From NCBI RefSeq assembly GCF_049472135.1, contig NZ_JBMOVV010000011.1, positions 34,877 through 98,876 on the forward strand: DNA of 64,000 bases, written 5' to 3'. Position 1 is the stretch's first letter, and each line of letters opens with the position of its first letter. A model generated the notes under the pieces. That model did not search any database and was not told the origin of the DNA. It was given only the letters and a program-made list of their open reading frames with translations. Position numbers and translations under genes: made by a program. Source of the stretch: Arcobacter_B sp049472135. GTDB lineage: Bacteria; Campylobacterota; Campylobacteria; Campylobacterales; Arcobacteraceae. Of the stretch, positions 51,823 to 61,300 are shown one piece after another.

Positions 51823-53385
51823 GTGACAAAGTTAAAGACAAACAATATTAAAAATCTTTTAAAAACATCATTAGAACTGGCAAATGAAGCTATATATTTA
51901 ATAGATTCTAATGGTAGAATTCTTTTAGCAAATACAACAGCTTGTAATGAACTTGGCTATTCAAAAAGAGAGATGTCAAGTTTAAATGTTTTTGATGTGG
52001 ATGTTTTAGTTAAAACAAAAGAAGCTTATATTGAAAAGTTTGAGGAATTTAAAAAAAATAGTTTAAAAGCATCTATAATAGAGTCAGTACATCAAAGAAA
52101 AGATGGCTCTACTTTTCCTGTTGAGATTAGTTCTAGGCTTATTGAGATTGAAGGCAAAGAGCATCTAATATCATATGTTTTAGATATTTCCCATAGAGTT
52201 AAACAAGATGAAGAGTTAAAACTTTACTTTGAATTTATAAAAGAATCAAGTGATATGATTTTTTTAGTTGATTTTGAGACTCAAAAAATAGAGTTTGCAA
52301 ATGAGAAAGTATGTAAGGTTTTAGAGTATTCACAAGAAGAGTTAAAAAAAATGAGAATCTCTGATTTAAGAAAAGGGATTTTAGACTCAAAAGAAATACC
52401 AGAGGTTTTTAAAAATATTAAAAATAAGAAAAATATGATTACTTATGGTAAATATTTAGGAAAAAATAATAATAGTGTTTTTGTAGAAACCTCTTTAAGT
52501 TTAAAAAACTATCATGGAAAAGATTATATTATGGCAATCTCAAGGGATATAAGTGAAAGATTAGAGATTGAGAAGCAAAGAGAGGCTTTAAATAAAAAAC
52601 TAGAAAATTATAATAATACTTTAAAGCAAGAAGTAGCAAAGATAAAAAAAGAGCTTACTGAGTATGAAACTATTATGCAAAGACAATCAAAAATGGCTGC
52701 GATGGGGGAGATGCTTGAAAATATTGCTCATCAATGGAGACAGCCTTTATCTATAATCTCAGTTTTATCAACAGGAATGAAAATACAAAATGATACTGGT
52801 ACTTTAGATAAAGAGACTTTAACAAATGGTTTAAACGATATAAATACAAGTTCTCAATACTTATCAAAAACAATAGATGATTTTAGTAACTTTTTCAAAC
52901 CAAGTTATAAGAAAACGCAATTTAATATAAAAGATGTAATTTCATATACTATTGATTTAGCAAAAACAAATTTCAAAACACAAAATATTAAGATAATTGA
53001 AAACATAATTGATTTAGAAGTGTATACTTTTAAAAATGAACTAATACAAGTTTTATTAAATATTTTAAACAATGCAGCAGATGAGCTTGTAAAACTACAA
53101 CTAAAAAGAAAATTGATTATGATGGAGACATATGAAGATGATGAGTTTTTATATGTTAAAGTTTTAGATAATGCTAATGGAATAAAAGACTCAATAATTA
53201 ATAGAGTTTTTGAGCCTTACTTTACAACAAAACATAAGTCACAAGGCACTGGTGTAGGGCTTTATATGTGTGAGACAATTGTTAAAAAACATATGCAAGG
53301 TTCAATTGAAGTTTCAAATAAAGAGTTTATGTATGAAGATGAAAGTTATAAAGGTGCACAGTTTATTGTAAAACTTCCTAAATAG
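51823..53385 (+). CDS. cytoplasmic PAS-PAS histidine kinase
   Basis: 520 residues from a GTG start (AGG seven bases upstream). No membrane helix. Two PAS domains (about 15-125: EAIYLIDSNGRILLANTTACNELGYS; 135-245: DMIFLVDFETQKIEFANEKVCKVLEYS), a coiled coil, H303 in NIAHQWRQPLSI, then an ATPase domain with NILNNAADEL, LDNANGI and GTGVGLYMCETI. No receiver or response regulator lies beside it. It senses an intracellular cue, perhaps redox or energy. The CIRCE element at 53388 follows its stop. Confidence 0.9.
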   Translation: MTKLKTNNIKNLLKTSLELANEAIYLIDSNGRILLANTTACNELGYSKREMSSLNVFDVDVLVKTKEAYIEKFEEFKKNSLKASIIESVHQRKDGSTFPVEISSRLIEIEGKEHLISYVLDISHRVKQDEELKLYFEFIKESSDMIFLVDFETQKIEFANEKVCKVLEYSQEELKKMRISDLRKGILDSKEIPEVFKNIKNKKNMITYGKYLGKNNNSVFVETSLSLKNYHGKDYIMAISRDISERLEIEKQREALNKKLENYNNTLKQEVAKIKKELTEYETIMQRQSKMAAMGEMLENIAHQWRQPLSIISVLSTGMKIQNDTGTLDKETLTNGLNDINTSSQYLSKTIDDFSNFFKPSYKKTQFNIKDVISYTIDLAKTNFKTQNIKIIENIIDLEVYTFKNELIQVLLNILNNAADELVKLQLKRKLIMMETYEDDEFLYVKVLDNANGIKDSIINRVFEPYFTTKHKSQGTGVGLYMCETIVKKHMQGSIEVSNKEFMYEDESYKGAQFIVKLPK

Positions 53386-53387
53386 TA

Positions 53388-53414
53388 TTAGCACTTTTTA
53401 TATTGGAGTGCTAA
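53388..53414 (+). promoter_or_regulatory. second CIRCE operator (HrcA site) with no protein gene downstream
   Basis: TTAGCACTT - 9 bases - GAGTGCTAA differs from the CIRCE consensus at one base. It begins two bases after the stop of the PAS kinase and ends six bases before a -35 box. Nothing with a recognisable coding sequence follows on the plus strand for more than 800 bases. Confidence 0.85.
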
Positions 53415-53420
53415 ATTTTA

Positions 53421-53449
53421 TTGAAATTTAAGTTTTTAGGATTTATAAT
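53421..53449 (+). promoter_or_regulatory. sigma-70 type promoter in the intergenic region
   Basis: TTGAAA (53421-53426), a 17-base spacer and TATAAT (53444-53449): close to the E. coli consensus. Predicted start near 53456, with the CIRCE element immediately upstream. Confidence 0.6.
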
Positions 53450-53455
53450 TACATT

Positions 53456-53665
53456 AACTTTAGTCATTTACACTAAAGTATACTTTTTTATTACGGTAAG
53501 GAGGTTGCGAAGGTTTGGCTAATTTTTAATAAATATATTATGTAGTTAAAAAGTTTATACAAAGAGGCAATAGCACTCTATTTTTTAAGTAAATTCCCTG
53601 ATTATTGAAGACATCAATAGGTTAATCTCCCATTTTATAAAATATAGGCAATTTGCCTATATTTT
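53456..53665 (+). ncRNA. candidate heat-shock-controlled small RNA
   Basis: A region of about 210 bases bounded by a consensus promoter with an upstream CIRCE and a perfect terminator hairpin. It opens with a hairpin ACTTTAGT/ACTAAAGT (53457-53479). A relatively GC-rich block with AAGGAGG (about 53498-53504) follows, and GGAGGTT could pair with AATCTCC (53622-53628) to close a long-range stem. No conserved RNA family is recognised. The strand and existence of the transcript are inferred only. Confidence 0.35.
53639..53665. terminator. terminator of the FMN reductase gene and/or the candidate small RNA
   Basis: Perfect 12-bp stem AAAATATAGGCA / TGCCTATATTTT with a 3-base loop; overlaps the stop codon of the minus-strand FMN reductase gene and has T runs on both strands. 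Confidence 0.8.
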
Positions 53666-54173
53666 AAACTTTTGAAAGTTTTACTAACTGTTCAATCATA
53701 TTTTTTGCACTATCTTCATTTAGTTGTTTTTCATATGTAGTTAAAAGTTCTCTAGCTAAAATATTTGCTCCTAAGTGTTGAAACATTATTCTCATAGCTT
53801 GAAGTCCTTTAGCTCCACCTCCACCACTGTGTGTTGCTAAACCTACAACTTTTTCATTGAAAGCATCTCTCCAATCTTTAGTTGATCTTGAAGTCCATGC
53901 CATTGCATTGTTTAATACAGGAGGCATTACTCCATTATATTCTGGTGCAATTACAATAAATGCTTTTAATGCTAAAATTTTATTTGCTAACTCTAAAGCA
54001 GTATCAGGGATACCATTTTTTTCTTCTTCAACTGTACTATACAGTGGTAAATCTAAATCAACTAAGTTGATTAATTCAACTTCACAACCTAAGTTTTGTG
54101 CAATTTCTGCTAATGTATCACCTAATTTTCTATTATTGTTTGCACTTGCTACTAAAATACCAATCTTTGACAT
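53664..54173 (-). CDS. NAD(P)H-dependent FMN reductase
   Basis: 169 residues of the flavodoxin-like NADPH-dependent FMN reductase family. KIGILVASANNNRKLGDTLAEIA is the phosphate-binding loop region, LVDLDLPLYS follows, and FIVIAPEYNGVMPPVLNNAMAWTSR and GLATHSGGGGAKGLQAMRIMFQHLGA contact the isoalloxazine. It transfers electrons from NAD(P)H to FMN or quinone-like acceptors in the cytoplasm. It starts after AAGGAATAAATT on its strand and is divergent from the double-Cache kinase. Confidence 0.9.
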   Translation of the reverse strand: MSKIGILVASANNNRKLGDTLAEIAQNLGCEVELINLVDLDLPLYSTVEEEKNGIPDTALELANKILALKAFIVIAPEYNGVMPPVLNNAMAWTSRSTKDWRDAFNEKVVGLATHSGGGGAKGLQAMRIMFQHLGANILARELLTTYEKQLNEDSAKNMIEQLVKLSKV

Positions 54174-54262
54174 AATTTATTCCTTAATAATTTATAAAAT
54201 TTTTAGAAGTATATCTGATTTATTACTTATAAAGTGAAATTCTTATATGATTTTAATTAAAC

Positions 54263-54268
54263 TATAAT
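54263..54268 (+). promoter_or_regulatory. -10 box close to the double-Cache kinase start
   Basis: TATAAT lies only 14 bases before the ATG at 54283, predicting a leader of fewer than ten bases. No good Shine-Dalgarno is present, so initiation may be nearly leaderless. Confidence 0.35.
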
Positions 54269-54282
54269 AAAACAGATAGCTA

Positions 54283-56166
54283 ATGAAAAACAATAATGAA
54301 AAAATTATACTAAACTTTATTAAATTTACTCCCCCATTTTTTATTATATTAATATCAATTGTTTTATCAATTATTTTATATTTAGATAAAAAAAAGACTA
54401 TCATAGAACAGAAAAAAACTATCAAAGAAGAGCTAATATTCGAGCAAAAGCAGATTATTAAAAATGAAGTTGATAGAACTTATAGATATATAAAATACTT
54501 AGAAGAGACTACTGAAAATCAATTAAAAGAGCATATTAAAAATAAAATTCACGAAACTCATAATTTAATCACAGAACTTTATGAAAAATATAAAAATATA
54601 AAAACAAAAGATGAGGTTTTTGAAATAATCAATACCACATTATCAAAAATGAGATATGATAATGGAAAAGGTTACTACTTTACTTATAATCGTGCTTTAG
54701 ATGTTTTGCTTTATCCAATTTCAAATGATAGAAGACATTATAAAAAGTATGATAAATTTGGAAATAGTGTAGTAGAGGAAATTGAGAAAACTTTTAAAGA
54801 TAAAAAAGAGAGATTTGGAACTTATTTTTGGTATAAACCAAATCAGGGTGAAGAACAATATAAGAAGATTGCTTACTATAAATACTTTGAACCTTTTGAT
54901 ATGGTTTTAGGTACAGGTATTTATTTGGATGATTTTGAAAAGAAAATTCAAAAAAAAGTTTTAGATTATACAAAACTTGTAAGTTATGATGACAGTAGTT
55001 ATCTTTTTGTTATAGATTATAATACTGTTTATTTAAGCCACAAACATGAAAGTTATATAGGTAAAACAGCAAAAGAAAACAATGATACACAATATGTTGA
55101 GGATGTTATTGCAAAGCTTATAGAAATAGCTAAAAATGGTAGTGGATTTTATGAGTATATTCAAAATAAAAAGCCAGGAACTAATATTCCTATGAAAAAA
55201 ATAAGTTATATTAGAGGTAATAATAATTGGGGTTGGCTTATTGGAATGGGAATATATCATGATGATATATTAAAAAAGATTGAAGACAAAGAGAAAATTA
55301 TTGATGAAAAGTTTAATCAATATATTCAAAATATTATTATTGGCTCTTTAATACTTACTATATTAATGCTTTTAGTTTCTATTTATATTTCAAATGTTTT
55401 AAGACAAAAATTTAATCTTTACAGAGAAGATATTGAAAAGAAGCAATCAATCTTATTTCAGCAATCAAAAATGGCAGCAATGGGTGAAATGATAGGTAAT
55501 ATTGCACACCAATGGAGACAGCCTTTATCTACAATCACAACAGTTTCAAGTGGTATGTCACTACAGAAACAAATGGGTGTATTATCAGATGAGTTTTTTG
55601 AAGAAGGAACACAAAAGATTACAAAGTCTGCACAATACTTATCTCAAACAATTGATGATTTTAGAAACTTTTTTAGTCCAACAAAAGATAAAAATAATTT
55701 TATTTTAGAAAATGCATTTGAATCTACTTTTGATTTAGTTGATGCACAATTTAATTCAAAGAATATAAAAATAATAAAAAATATTGAGAAAATTACACTT
55801 TTTACATATGAAAGTGAGTTAATACAAGTATTTATAAATATTTTAAATAATGCAAAAGATGCTTTCTTAGAAAATAAATCAAATAATGATAGATTGATAT
55901 TTATAAATGCCCATAGTAGTGAATCTTTACTAACTATAGAAATAAAAGATAGTGCAGGGGGAATTCCTGATTCTGTTATTCAAAGAGTTTTTGAACCATA
56001 CTTTACAACTAAAGGTGATAAAGATGGTACAGGAATAGGTCTTTATATGACAAAAGAGATTATCACAAAACATTTAAATGGAAAAATTACAGTAGAAAAC
56101 TGTGAGTATAAATATGATGAAAAAGTTTGCAAAGGAGCTATTTTCAAAATAGTTTTACCTCTATAA
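54283..56166 (+). CDS. sensor histidine kinase with two Cache domains
   Basis: 627 residues. TM1 at about 14-34; two tandem sCache_2 units in the periplasm (about 60-215 with GKGYYFTYNRALDVLLYP and FDMVLGTGIYLDDFE; about 220-340 with SYLFVIDYNTVYLSHKHE and NWGWLIGMGIYHDDI); TM2 at about 352-373; H409 in NIAHQWRQPLST; ATPase motifs NILNNAKDAFL, KDSAGGIP and GTGIGLYMTKEII. Such sensors bind small organic ligands. No receiver gene is adjacent, so it is an orphan kinase. It converges with the H-NOX kinase gene, leaving one base between the stops. Confidence 0.9.
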   Translation: MKNNNEKIILNFIKFTPPFFIILISIVLSIILYLDKKKTIIEQKKTIKEELIFEQKQIIKNEVDRTYRYIKYLEETTENQLKEHIKNKIHETHNLITELYEKYKNIKTKDEVFEIINTTLSKMRYDNGKGYYFTYNRALDVLLYPISNDRRHYKKYDKFGNSVVEEIEKTFKDKKERFGTYFWYKPNQGEEQYKKIAYYKYFEPFDMVLGTGIYLDDFEKKIQKKVLDYTKLVSYDDSSYLFVIDYNTVYLSHKHESYIGKTAKENNDTQYVEDVIAKLIEIAKNGSGFYEYIQNKKPGTNIPMKKISYIRGNNNWGWLIGMGIYHDDILKKIEDKEKIIDEKFNQYIQNIIIGSLILTILMLLVSIYISNVLRQKFNLYREDIEKKQSILFQQSKMAAMGEMIGNIAHQWRQPLSTITTVSSGMSLQKQMGVLSDEFFEEGTQKITKSAQYLSQTIDDFRNFFSPTKDKNNFILENAFESTFDLVDAQFNSKNIKIIKNIEKITLFTYESELIQVFINILNNAKDAFLENKSNNDRLIFINAHSSESLLTIEIKDSAGGIPDSVIQRVFEPYFTTKGDKDGTGIGLYMTKEIITKHLNGKITVENCEYKYDEKVCKGAIFKIVLPL

Positions 56167-56167
56167 C

Positions 56168-57811
56168 TTATAGGTTTTTAAAACTTTTTTCTAAGATTAA
56201 AACTGCATTTCTTTGCTCTAAAAGTGTAAGTTTATTCTCTTCAATAGTTTGAAGTATTTCACATATTTTATCTAATAAGAGATTTAAACAAGAGTTTTTT
56301 ATATCATGAGCTTTTAAAGTTATACTCTCTTTTTCTTGTTTTTCTATAAGCTTTTTTAAATCAGAAATATCATTATTGATAGTTTCTTTGAATTTTTCAA
56401 TAATCATAATTGCTACATTTTCAGAGATACCAAGTTTTTCTGCTATTTTTTGAGAGTTCAAATCTATATCAATTATTTCTTCATTAGTTTTTTTATTTAA
56501 ATATTTAGAAAAAACTTTTTTTAGTTCATTTGTATTTATAGGTTTTGATAAGTAATCATTTATTCCTATTTTTAAAAAGTTTTCTTTATCTCCTTTTATA
56601 GCATTTGCAGTTAATGCAATAACAGGAGTGTTTTTTAGATTATTAGTTTTTTCAAACTCTCTTATTTTTTTAAAAGAATCAATGCCATTTAAAATAGGCA
56701 TATTTATATCCATTAAGATTAAATCAAAAGCTTTTGGTGTTTCAAAATATTTATTATAAGCTATTTCACCATTTTTGGCAATAGTTAGCTTTATATCCAT
56801 TTCTTCTAAGATTGCTTTCATTAGTTCTTGATTTGCATAATTGTCTTCAGCTAATAAAATATGTGCATTTAAAGGTTTTACCCTTATATTTTGATTATTC
56901 GTTTTTACCGTTGATTCTACTTCTTTTATCGCTTGTGTTTCAAGTATAAATTTAAAAGTACTTCCTTTATTTACTTCACTTTCAATAATAAGATTTGAAT
57001 CAAAAAGTTTTAGAAGATGATTACAAATACTAAGACCTAATCCTGTACCAATACTCTCTTTATTTGATACTTGTTCTAACTGTACAAATGGTTTTAATAT
57101 TGAATCAATTTTATCTTTTTCTATACCTATTCCACTATCTTTGATTGAGAATTCAATTGTAACTTTTTCTTTTGTACTGTTAAGAAGATTTATATTAAAT
57201 TGAATACTTCCACCTTCTTTTGTAAATTTAAAAGCATTAGAGAGTAAATTTATCACTACTTGTTTTAATCTTAGTGTGTCTGTAATTAGATATTTAGGAA
57301 TACCTTTATCAATATTATGGCTGAAAACTATATTTTTGTCTTCTAATTTTTTTGAAAATAAGTCAATTATATCTGTATAAATTGAATATATATTTGATTT
57401 ACTTTTAGAAATATTAAAGTTACCATTTTGGATTTTTGAGAAGTCTAAAATATCATTTATTATTGATAATAAAGAGTTTGCACTTGAGTTAATAATCTTA
57501 GCGTATTTATTGTTTTTTTCATTTAGTTCATCTGAATCACTAAGATATTTTGAAAAGCCAATTATCGCATTAAGAGGAGTTCTTATTTCATGACTCATAT
57601 TTGCTAAAAAGTCAGATTTCGCTTGATCTGCTTTTTTAGCTTCTACAAGTGCTTTTTCAAGACTAATAGTTCTTTCATGAACTTGTGCTTCTAAATCTTG
57701 GTTGATTTTCCAAAGTTCAAAGCTTTTTTCTTCAAGTAGTCTTTCACTCTCTTTTCTAGCTTTTCTTTCCCTTTCAAATCTATTTTGCCAAGGGTTTTTT
57801 TCTTCACTCAT
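56168..57811 (-). CDS. hnoK: H-NOX-associated hybrid histidine kinase (HisKA-HATPase-REC-Hpt)
   Basis: 547 residues, soluble. The N-terminus (WQNRFERERKARKESERLL) is the coiled coil seen in kinases next to H-NOX proteins. H74 in NMSHEIRTPLNAI, ATPase motifs NLLSNAFKFT, IKDSGIGI and GTGLGLSIC, receiver D368 in DLILMDINMP, and an Hpt domain with H502 in KAHDIKNSC. It should autophosphorylate under control of the H-NOX protein and relay to its own Hpt, then to an unlinked regulator. Its ATG overlaps the H-NOX stop by one base (TAATG). Confidence 0.92.
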   Translation of the reverse strand: MSEEKNPWQNRFERERKARKESERLLEEKSFELWKINQDLEAQVHERTISLEKALVEAKKADQAKSDFLANMSHEIRTPLNAIIGFSKYLSDSDELNEKNNKYAKIINSSANSLLSIINDILDFSKIQNGNFNISKSKSNIYSIYTDIIDLFSKKLEDKNIVFSHNIDKGIPKYLITDTLRLKQVVINLLSNAFKFTKEGGSIQFNINLLNSTKEKVTIEFSIKDSGIGIEKDKIDSILKPFVQLEQVSNKESIGTGLGLSICNHLLKLFDSNLIIESEVNKGSTFKFILETQAIKEVESTVKTNNQNIRVKPLNAHILLAEDNYANQELMKAILEEMDIKLTIAKNGEIAYNKYFETPKAFDLILMDINMPILNGIDSFKKIREFEKTNNLKNTPVIALTANAIKGDKENFLKIGINDYLSKPINTNELKKVFSKYLNKKTNEEIIDIDLNSQKIAEKLGISENVAIMIIEKFKETINNDISDLKKLIEKQEKESITLKAHDIKNSCLNLLLDKICEILQTIEENKLTLLEQRNAVLILEKSFKNL

Positions 57812-58347
57812 TAGATTTTCTTAATATTGAATTCTACTTCATAAGGTTCATTTGAAATAGTTTTATATTTAACTTCAAGAGGCTCTTGAAAGTACTCACC
57901 ACAAGCCTCAATCAATCCATGAGCAAAAGCTTCTAACTTTTTATTAGATTTATAAATAAGAGTTAATTGATTTTCATCTTTTTGGATAGTATCAAATTTT
58001 GGAAGTTCAGCATCAGGATATAATTTTTTTACTTCAACATGTACATAATGCTCAACACTATCAATAAAATCTAAAGCATTACCTGCTTTAATATCTCTTC
58101 CATAAAGTTTTACTAAAGTAGAAAAAAGATGTTTCCCAAAAATAAAAAGAAGTTCATTTGGAGCTTTTCCTGTTATTTCTGATAAAGCTGTTAGAAGTTT
58201 AACCATATGTTCAAAAGGATAGTTGCCACCTTGTGAAAAAGCACCATGGTTTTCAAGCATTGCTTTTTCTATCATTTTATCAGCTATTTCAAAACCTAAA
58301 GCCTCTTCTACAAACTCAATCATCTCAGTAAAAATTACACCTCTCAT
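57811..58347 (-). CDS. hnoX: H-NOX (heme nitric oxide-binding) sensor protein
   Basis: 178 residues, a complete H-NOX domain: MRGVIFTEMIEFVEEALGF, FSQGGNYPFEHMVKLL, ELLFIFGKHLF and VHVEVKKLYPDAELPKF, where H103 is the expected proximal haem ligand. The haem-propionate motif YxSxR reads Y132-K-S134-N-K136, with lysine in place of the nearly invariant arginine. The position of the distal tyrosine of O2-binding members appears to be Phe (F141), predicting NO selectivity. AAAAAGGGGC is a strong ribosome site. It lies 18 bases downstream of a large hybrid kinase and is coupled to hnoK. Confidence 0.92.
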   Translation of the reverse strand: MRGVIFTEMIEFVEEALGFEIADKMIEKAMLENHGAFSQGGNYPFEHMVKLLTALSEITGKAPNELLFIFGKHLFSTLVKLYGRDIKAGNALDFIDSVEHYVHVEVKKLYPDAELPKFDTIQKDENQLTLIYKSNKKLEAFAHGLIEACGEYFQEPLEVKYKTISNEPYEVEFNIKKI

Positions 58348-58364
58348 AATAGCCCCTTTTTATT

Positions 58365-61300
58365 TTATTTAATTGAAATTATTATATTATTTATATCTTT
58401 AAAAATATCATTAATGTCATCAAAGGATAGATCAGAGTTATCTTCCAAAGATTGAAGAAGATTACAAATATCATCTAAAGCAAGATTTAAACAAGAGTTT
58501 TTAATATAATGAGCCTTAGAAGAGATAGATTCAGAATCTTTATTCTCAATAGCTAACTTTAACTCATCTAAATCCTTGTGAATTTCCTTTTTAAACTTCT
58601 CAATAATCATTAAAGCAATATTCTCAGATACACCAAGTTTATCTATAACCTTTTGAACATCAATCTGAAATGAAGTATTAGATGAACTATTGTCCTCTAA
58701 AGAACTCTCTTCAATCTTTTCAGAAATATTATTCTTATTTAAAAACTTTTCAAATAAAAACTTTAACTCGCTTGTATTAACAGGTTTAGATAAATACTCG
58801 TTCATACCAAGATTTAAGAATTTTTCCCTGTCACCTTTAATGGCATTAGCAGTTAAAGCAATAATAGGAATAGTACCTAAAGCATTTTGCTTTTCATGCT
58901 CTCTAATAGCATTAAATGCCTCAATACCATCCATAACAGGCATATTAATATCCATTAAAATTAAATCGTAAGACTCTGGATTAGAAATAAACTCATCTAA
59001 AGTCTCTTTCCCATTTGGCTTAATAGTGAAATTAAGATTTAAACTTTCTAAAATATAAGAGATTAACTCTTGATTAGCAAGATTGTCCTCAGCAACTAAA
59101 ATATTACCAGTAAATGAATCAACTAAATTGCTATCATCATCTATTGAAATAGTCTCAACAGTTTTTTTCTGTAACTCTTGAAGTGCATCATTAACCTTAG
59201 AAGCATAGAAAGGTAAAGATAAAGCTTGTTCATTATCAGTTAATACAACTTTAGATAAATCCTCTTCATACTCAAATAGAATTAAAATAGGGTTGTCTTT
59301 GTGAAGCTTTCTAAACTCATCTAAATCACCATCTTTGTTGTAATTAAAGATATAAATATCCTTAGATGAAGACTTGTTGATATTGATAGTTCCAAAAATA
59401 GATAAATATCTTTTAATGTAGTGATATAAATCATTTTTAGTATTTTCAACTTTGAAGTTTAAATGATGTAAATAGTCTTTGTTAGTATGAATAGAATCAT
59501 CACAAACATCAAAAGATAAATCAAAGAAGAATCTAGTACCTAAACCAATAGAACTCTCAATACCAATTTTAGAACCTAAAGCTTCTATAATATGAGAACA
59601 AATACTTAAACCTAAACCAGTACCCTCAAACTCTCTTGTTGATTTGTGGTCAACTTGAATAAAAGGTTTAAATACATTGTCAAGCTTATCCTCAGGAATA
59701 CCAATACCAGTATCCTTAATTTCAAAACTAATAGTTGCTTTATTATTAGACATAGACTCTAAAGAGATATTAAGCTCAACCTTTCCATGCTCAGGAGTAA
59801 ATTTGATAGCATTAGAGATAAGATTAGAAAGAACTTGTCTAATTCTAACACCATCAGTTAAGATACACATAGGGATTCTATGGTCAATGTTGAAAATAAG
59901 TTTAAGATTTTTTTCAATAGCATTTTTAGAGAAAAGCTCAATAACATGCTCAGAGATAAAATATAAATCAGTATTATCAATAGTAATGTCAAAATTACCA
60001 CTTTCAATTTTAGAGATATCTAAGATATCATTAATAATAGATAATAGAGAGTTAGCACTAGATTGAATAATTCTAGCTTGTTTAACACCATGAATATCTA
60101 AAGATTTAGATTTACAAAGGATATCAGAGAAACCAATAATAGCATTTAAAGGAGTTCTAATTTCATGACTCATGTTTGCTAGGAATGTTGACTTCGCCTC
60201 ATCCGCTTTTTTAGTGTTTTCTAAAGCTTCTTGTAAACTTTTTGTTCTTTGTTCAATTTGTTTTTCTAAAGATTGATTAATTTGAACTAATTGTTTTGTT
60301 TTGTCATCAATTTTCTCTTCTAAATGCGTATTTAACTCTTTTTGCTCATTAATTAAAACTTTTATTTTATGAGTCATTTCATTAAACGATTTTTCTAGAT
60401 TTCCTATTTCATCATTTGAAGTTACATCTATTTTATAGTTAAAATCATTATTAGCAAACTTTTTCGTACCAATTAAAAGATTTTCTATTTTTGATGAAAT
60501 ATATTTCGACATCCAAATAGCAATACCAATAATTAGAATAATCATTAATAAAGTAAGAATAGTAAGTTCATTTATTAAAGCTTGAATAAAATTTGCAACC
60601 TCAAAAGTATTATCGTCAACAATCTCTTTCATTTGTTCTGTTTGATGTCTTAGTATTTTATTTACATTATTTTTAGTCTCATTTGCTGCCATATGAAACT
60701 CTTCAACATTAGCTCCAATTGTTACAAAACCAAATCCTCTTTTTGTATTGGCATATTGTCCTGTGTAGTATGGAATAGCTGCAGCAGTTGTAAGTTTCCA
60801 TACTTTACTCCAGTAAATAATAAAAGAACCATAACCACCATCTTGTGTTACTTGCATCCATCCTTCACATTGTGGTGCAAAATTTAAGTATCTACAATCT
60901 AAACCAATATTTCCTTTATCTTTAAGCTGTTTAATATTTGGTTTTTTCTTTAAGGATTGTTCTTCAAAAGTAGGGTAGGAAGCTAAATACTTATTTATAT
61001 CTTCGTTTGAGTTATAATATTTTTTAGCAATATCACTACTAAGCCAAGGCATTGCTAAATCTCCACTGTTTTTATCATATCCCATAATAAAATAGTCTCT
61101 AGCATGAGAGATATTCTTACCTTTAAAATCCCACATAAATGCGTAGTTTCCATTACTTGCATCAGATATGTTCTGAATAGGGTTACTACTTGTTGGATTT
61201 ACAGTATCTGTAAATTGCATAATATGTTCATGGTCTAATGCAAGTGAGACATATCCTACTTTTGTATTGTTTTTATAAACAGGAGTGATAAATCTTACAA

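Noticed and set aside
53421..53522. A 33-codon open frame starting TTG and encoding a hydrophobic peptide in the orphan CIRCE region
   Set aside because: Its start codon is part of the -35 box of a consensus promoter, the nearest GGAG is about 12 bases away, and the AT-rich composition makes such hydrophobic frames likely by chance.
54243..54425. Minus-strand 60-residue hydrophobic frame across the kinase start
   Set aside because: It overlaps the coding start of the double-Cache kinase in antisense; the hydrophobicity mirrors the AT-rich TM1 region.
59677..60066. Plus-strand 129-residue open frame, repeated at 63466-63855
   Set aside because: It is the shadow of the minus-strand kinase ATPase domain; it repeats only because the kinase module is duplicated.
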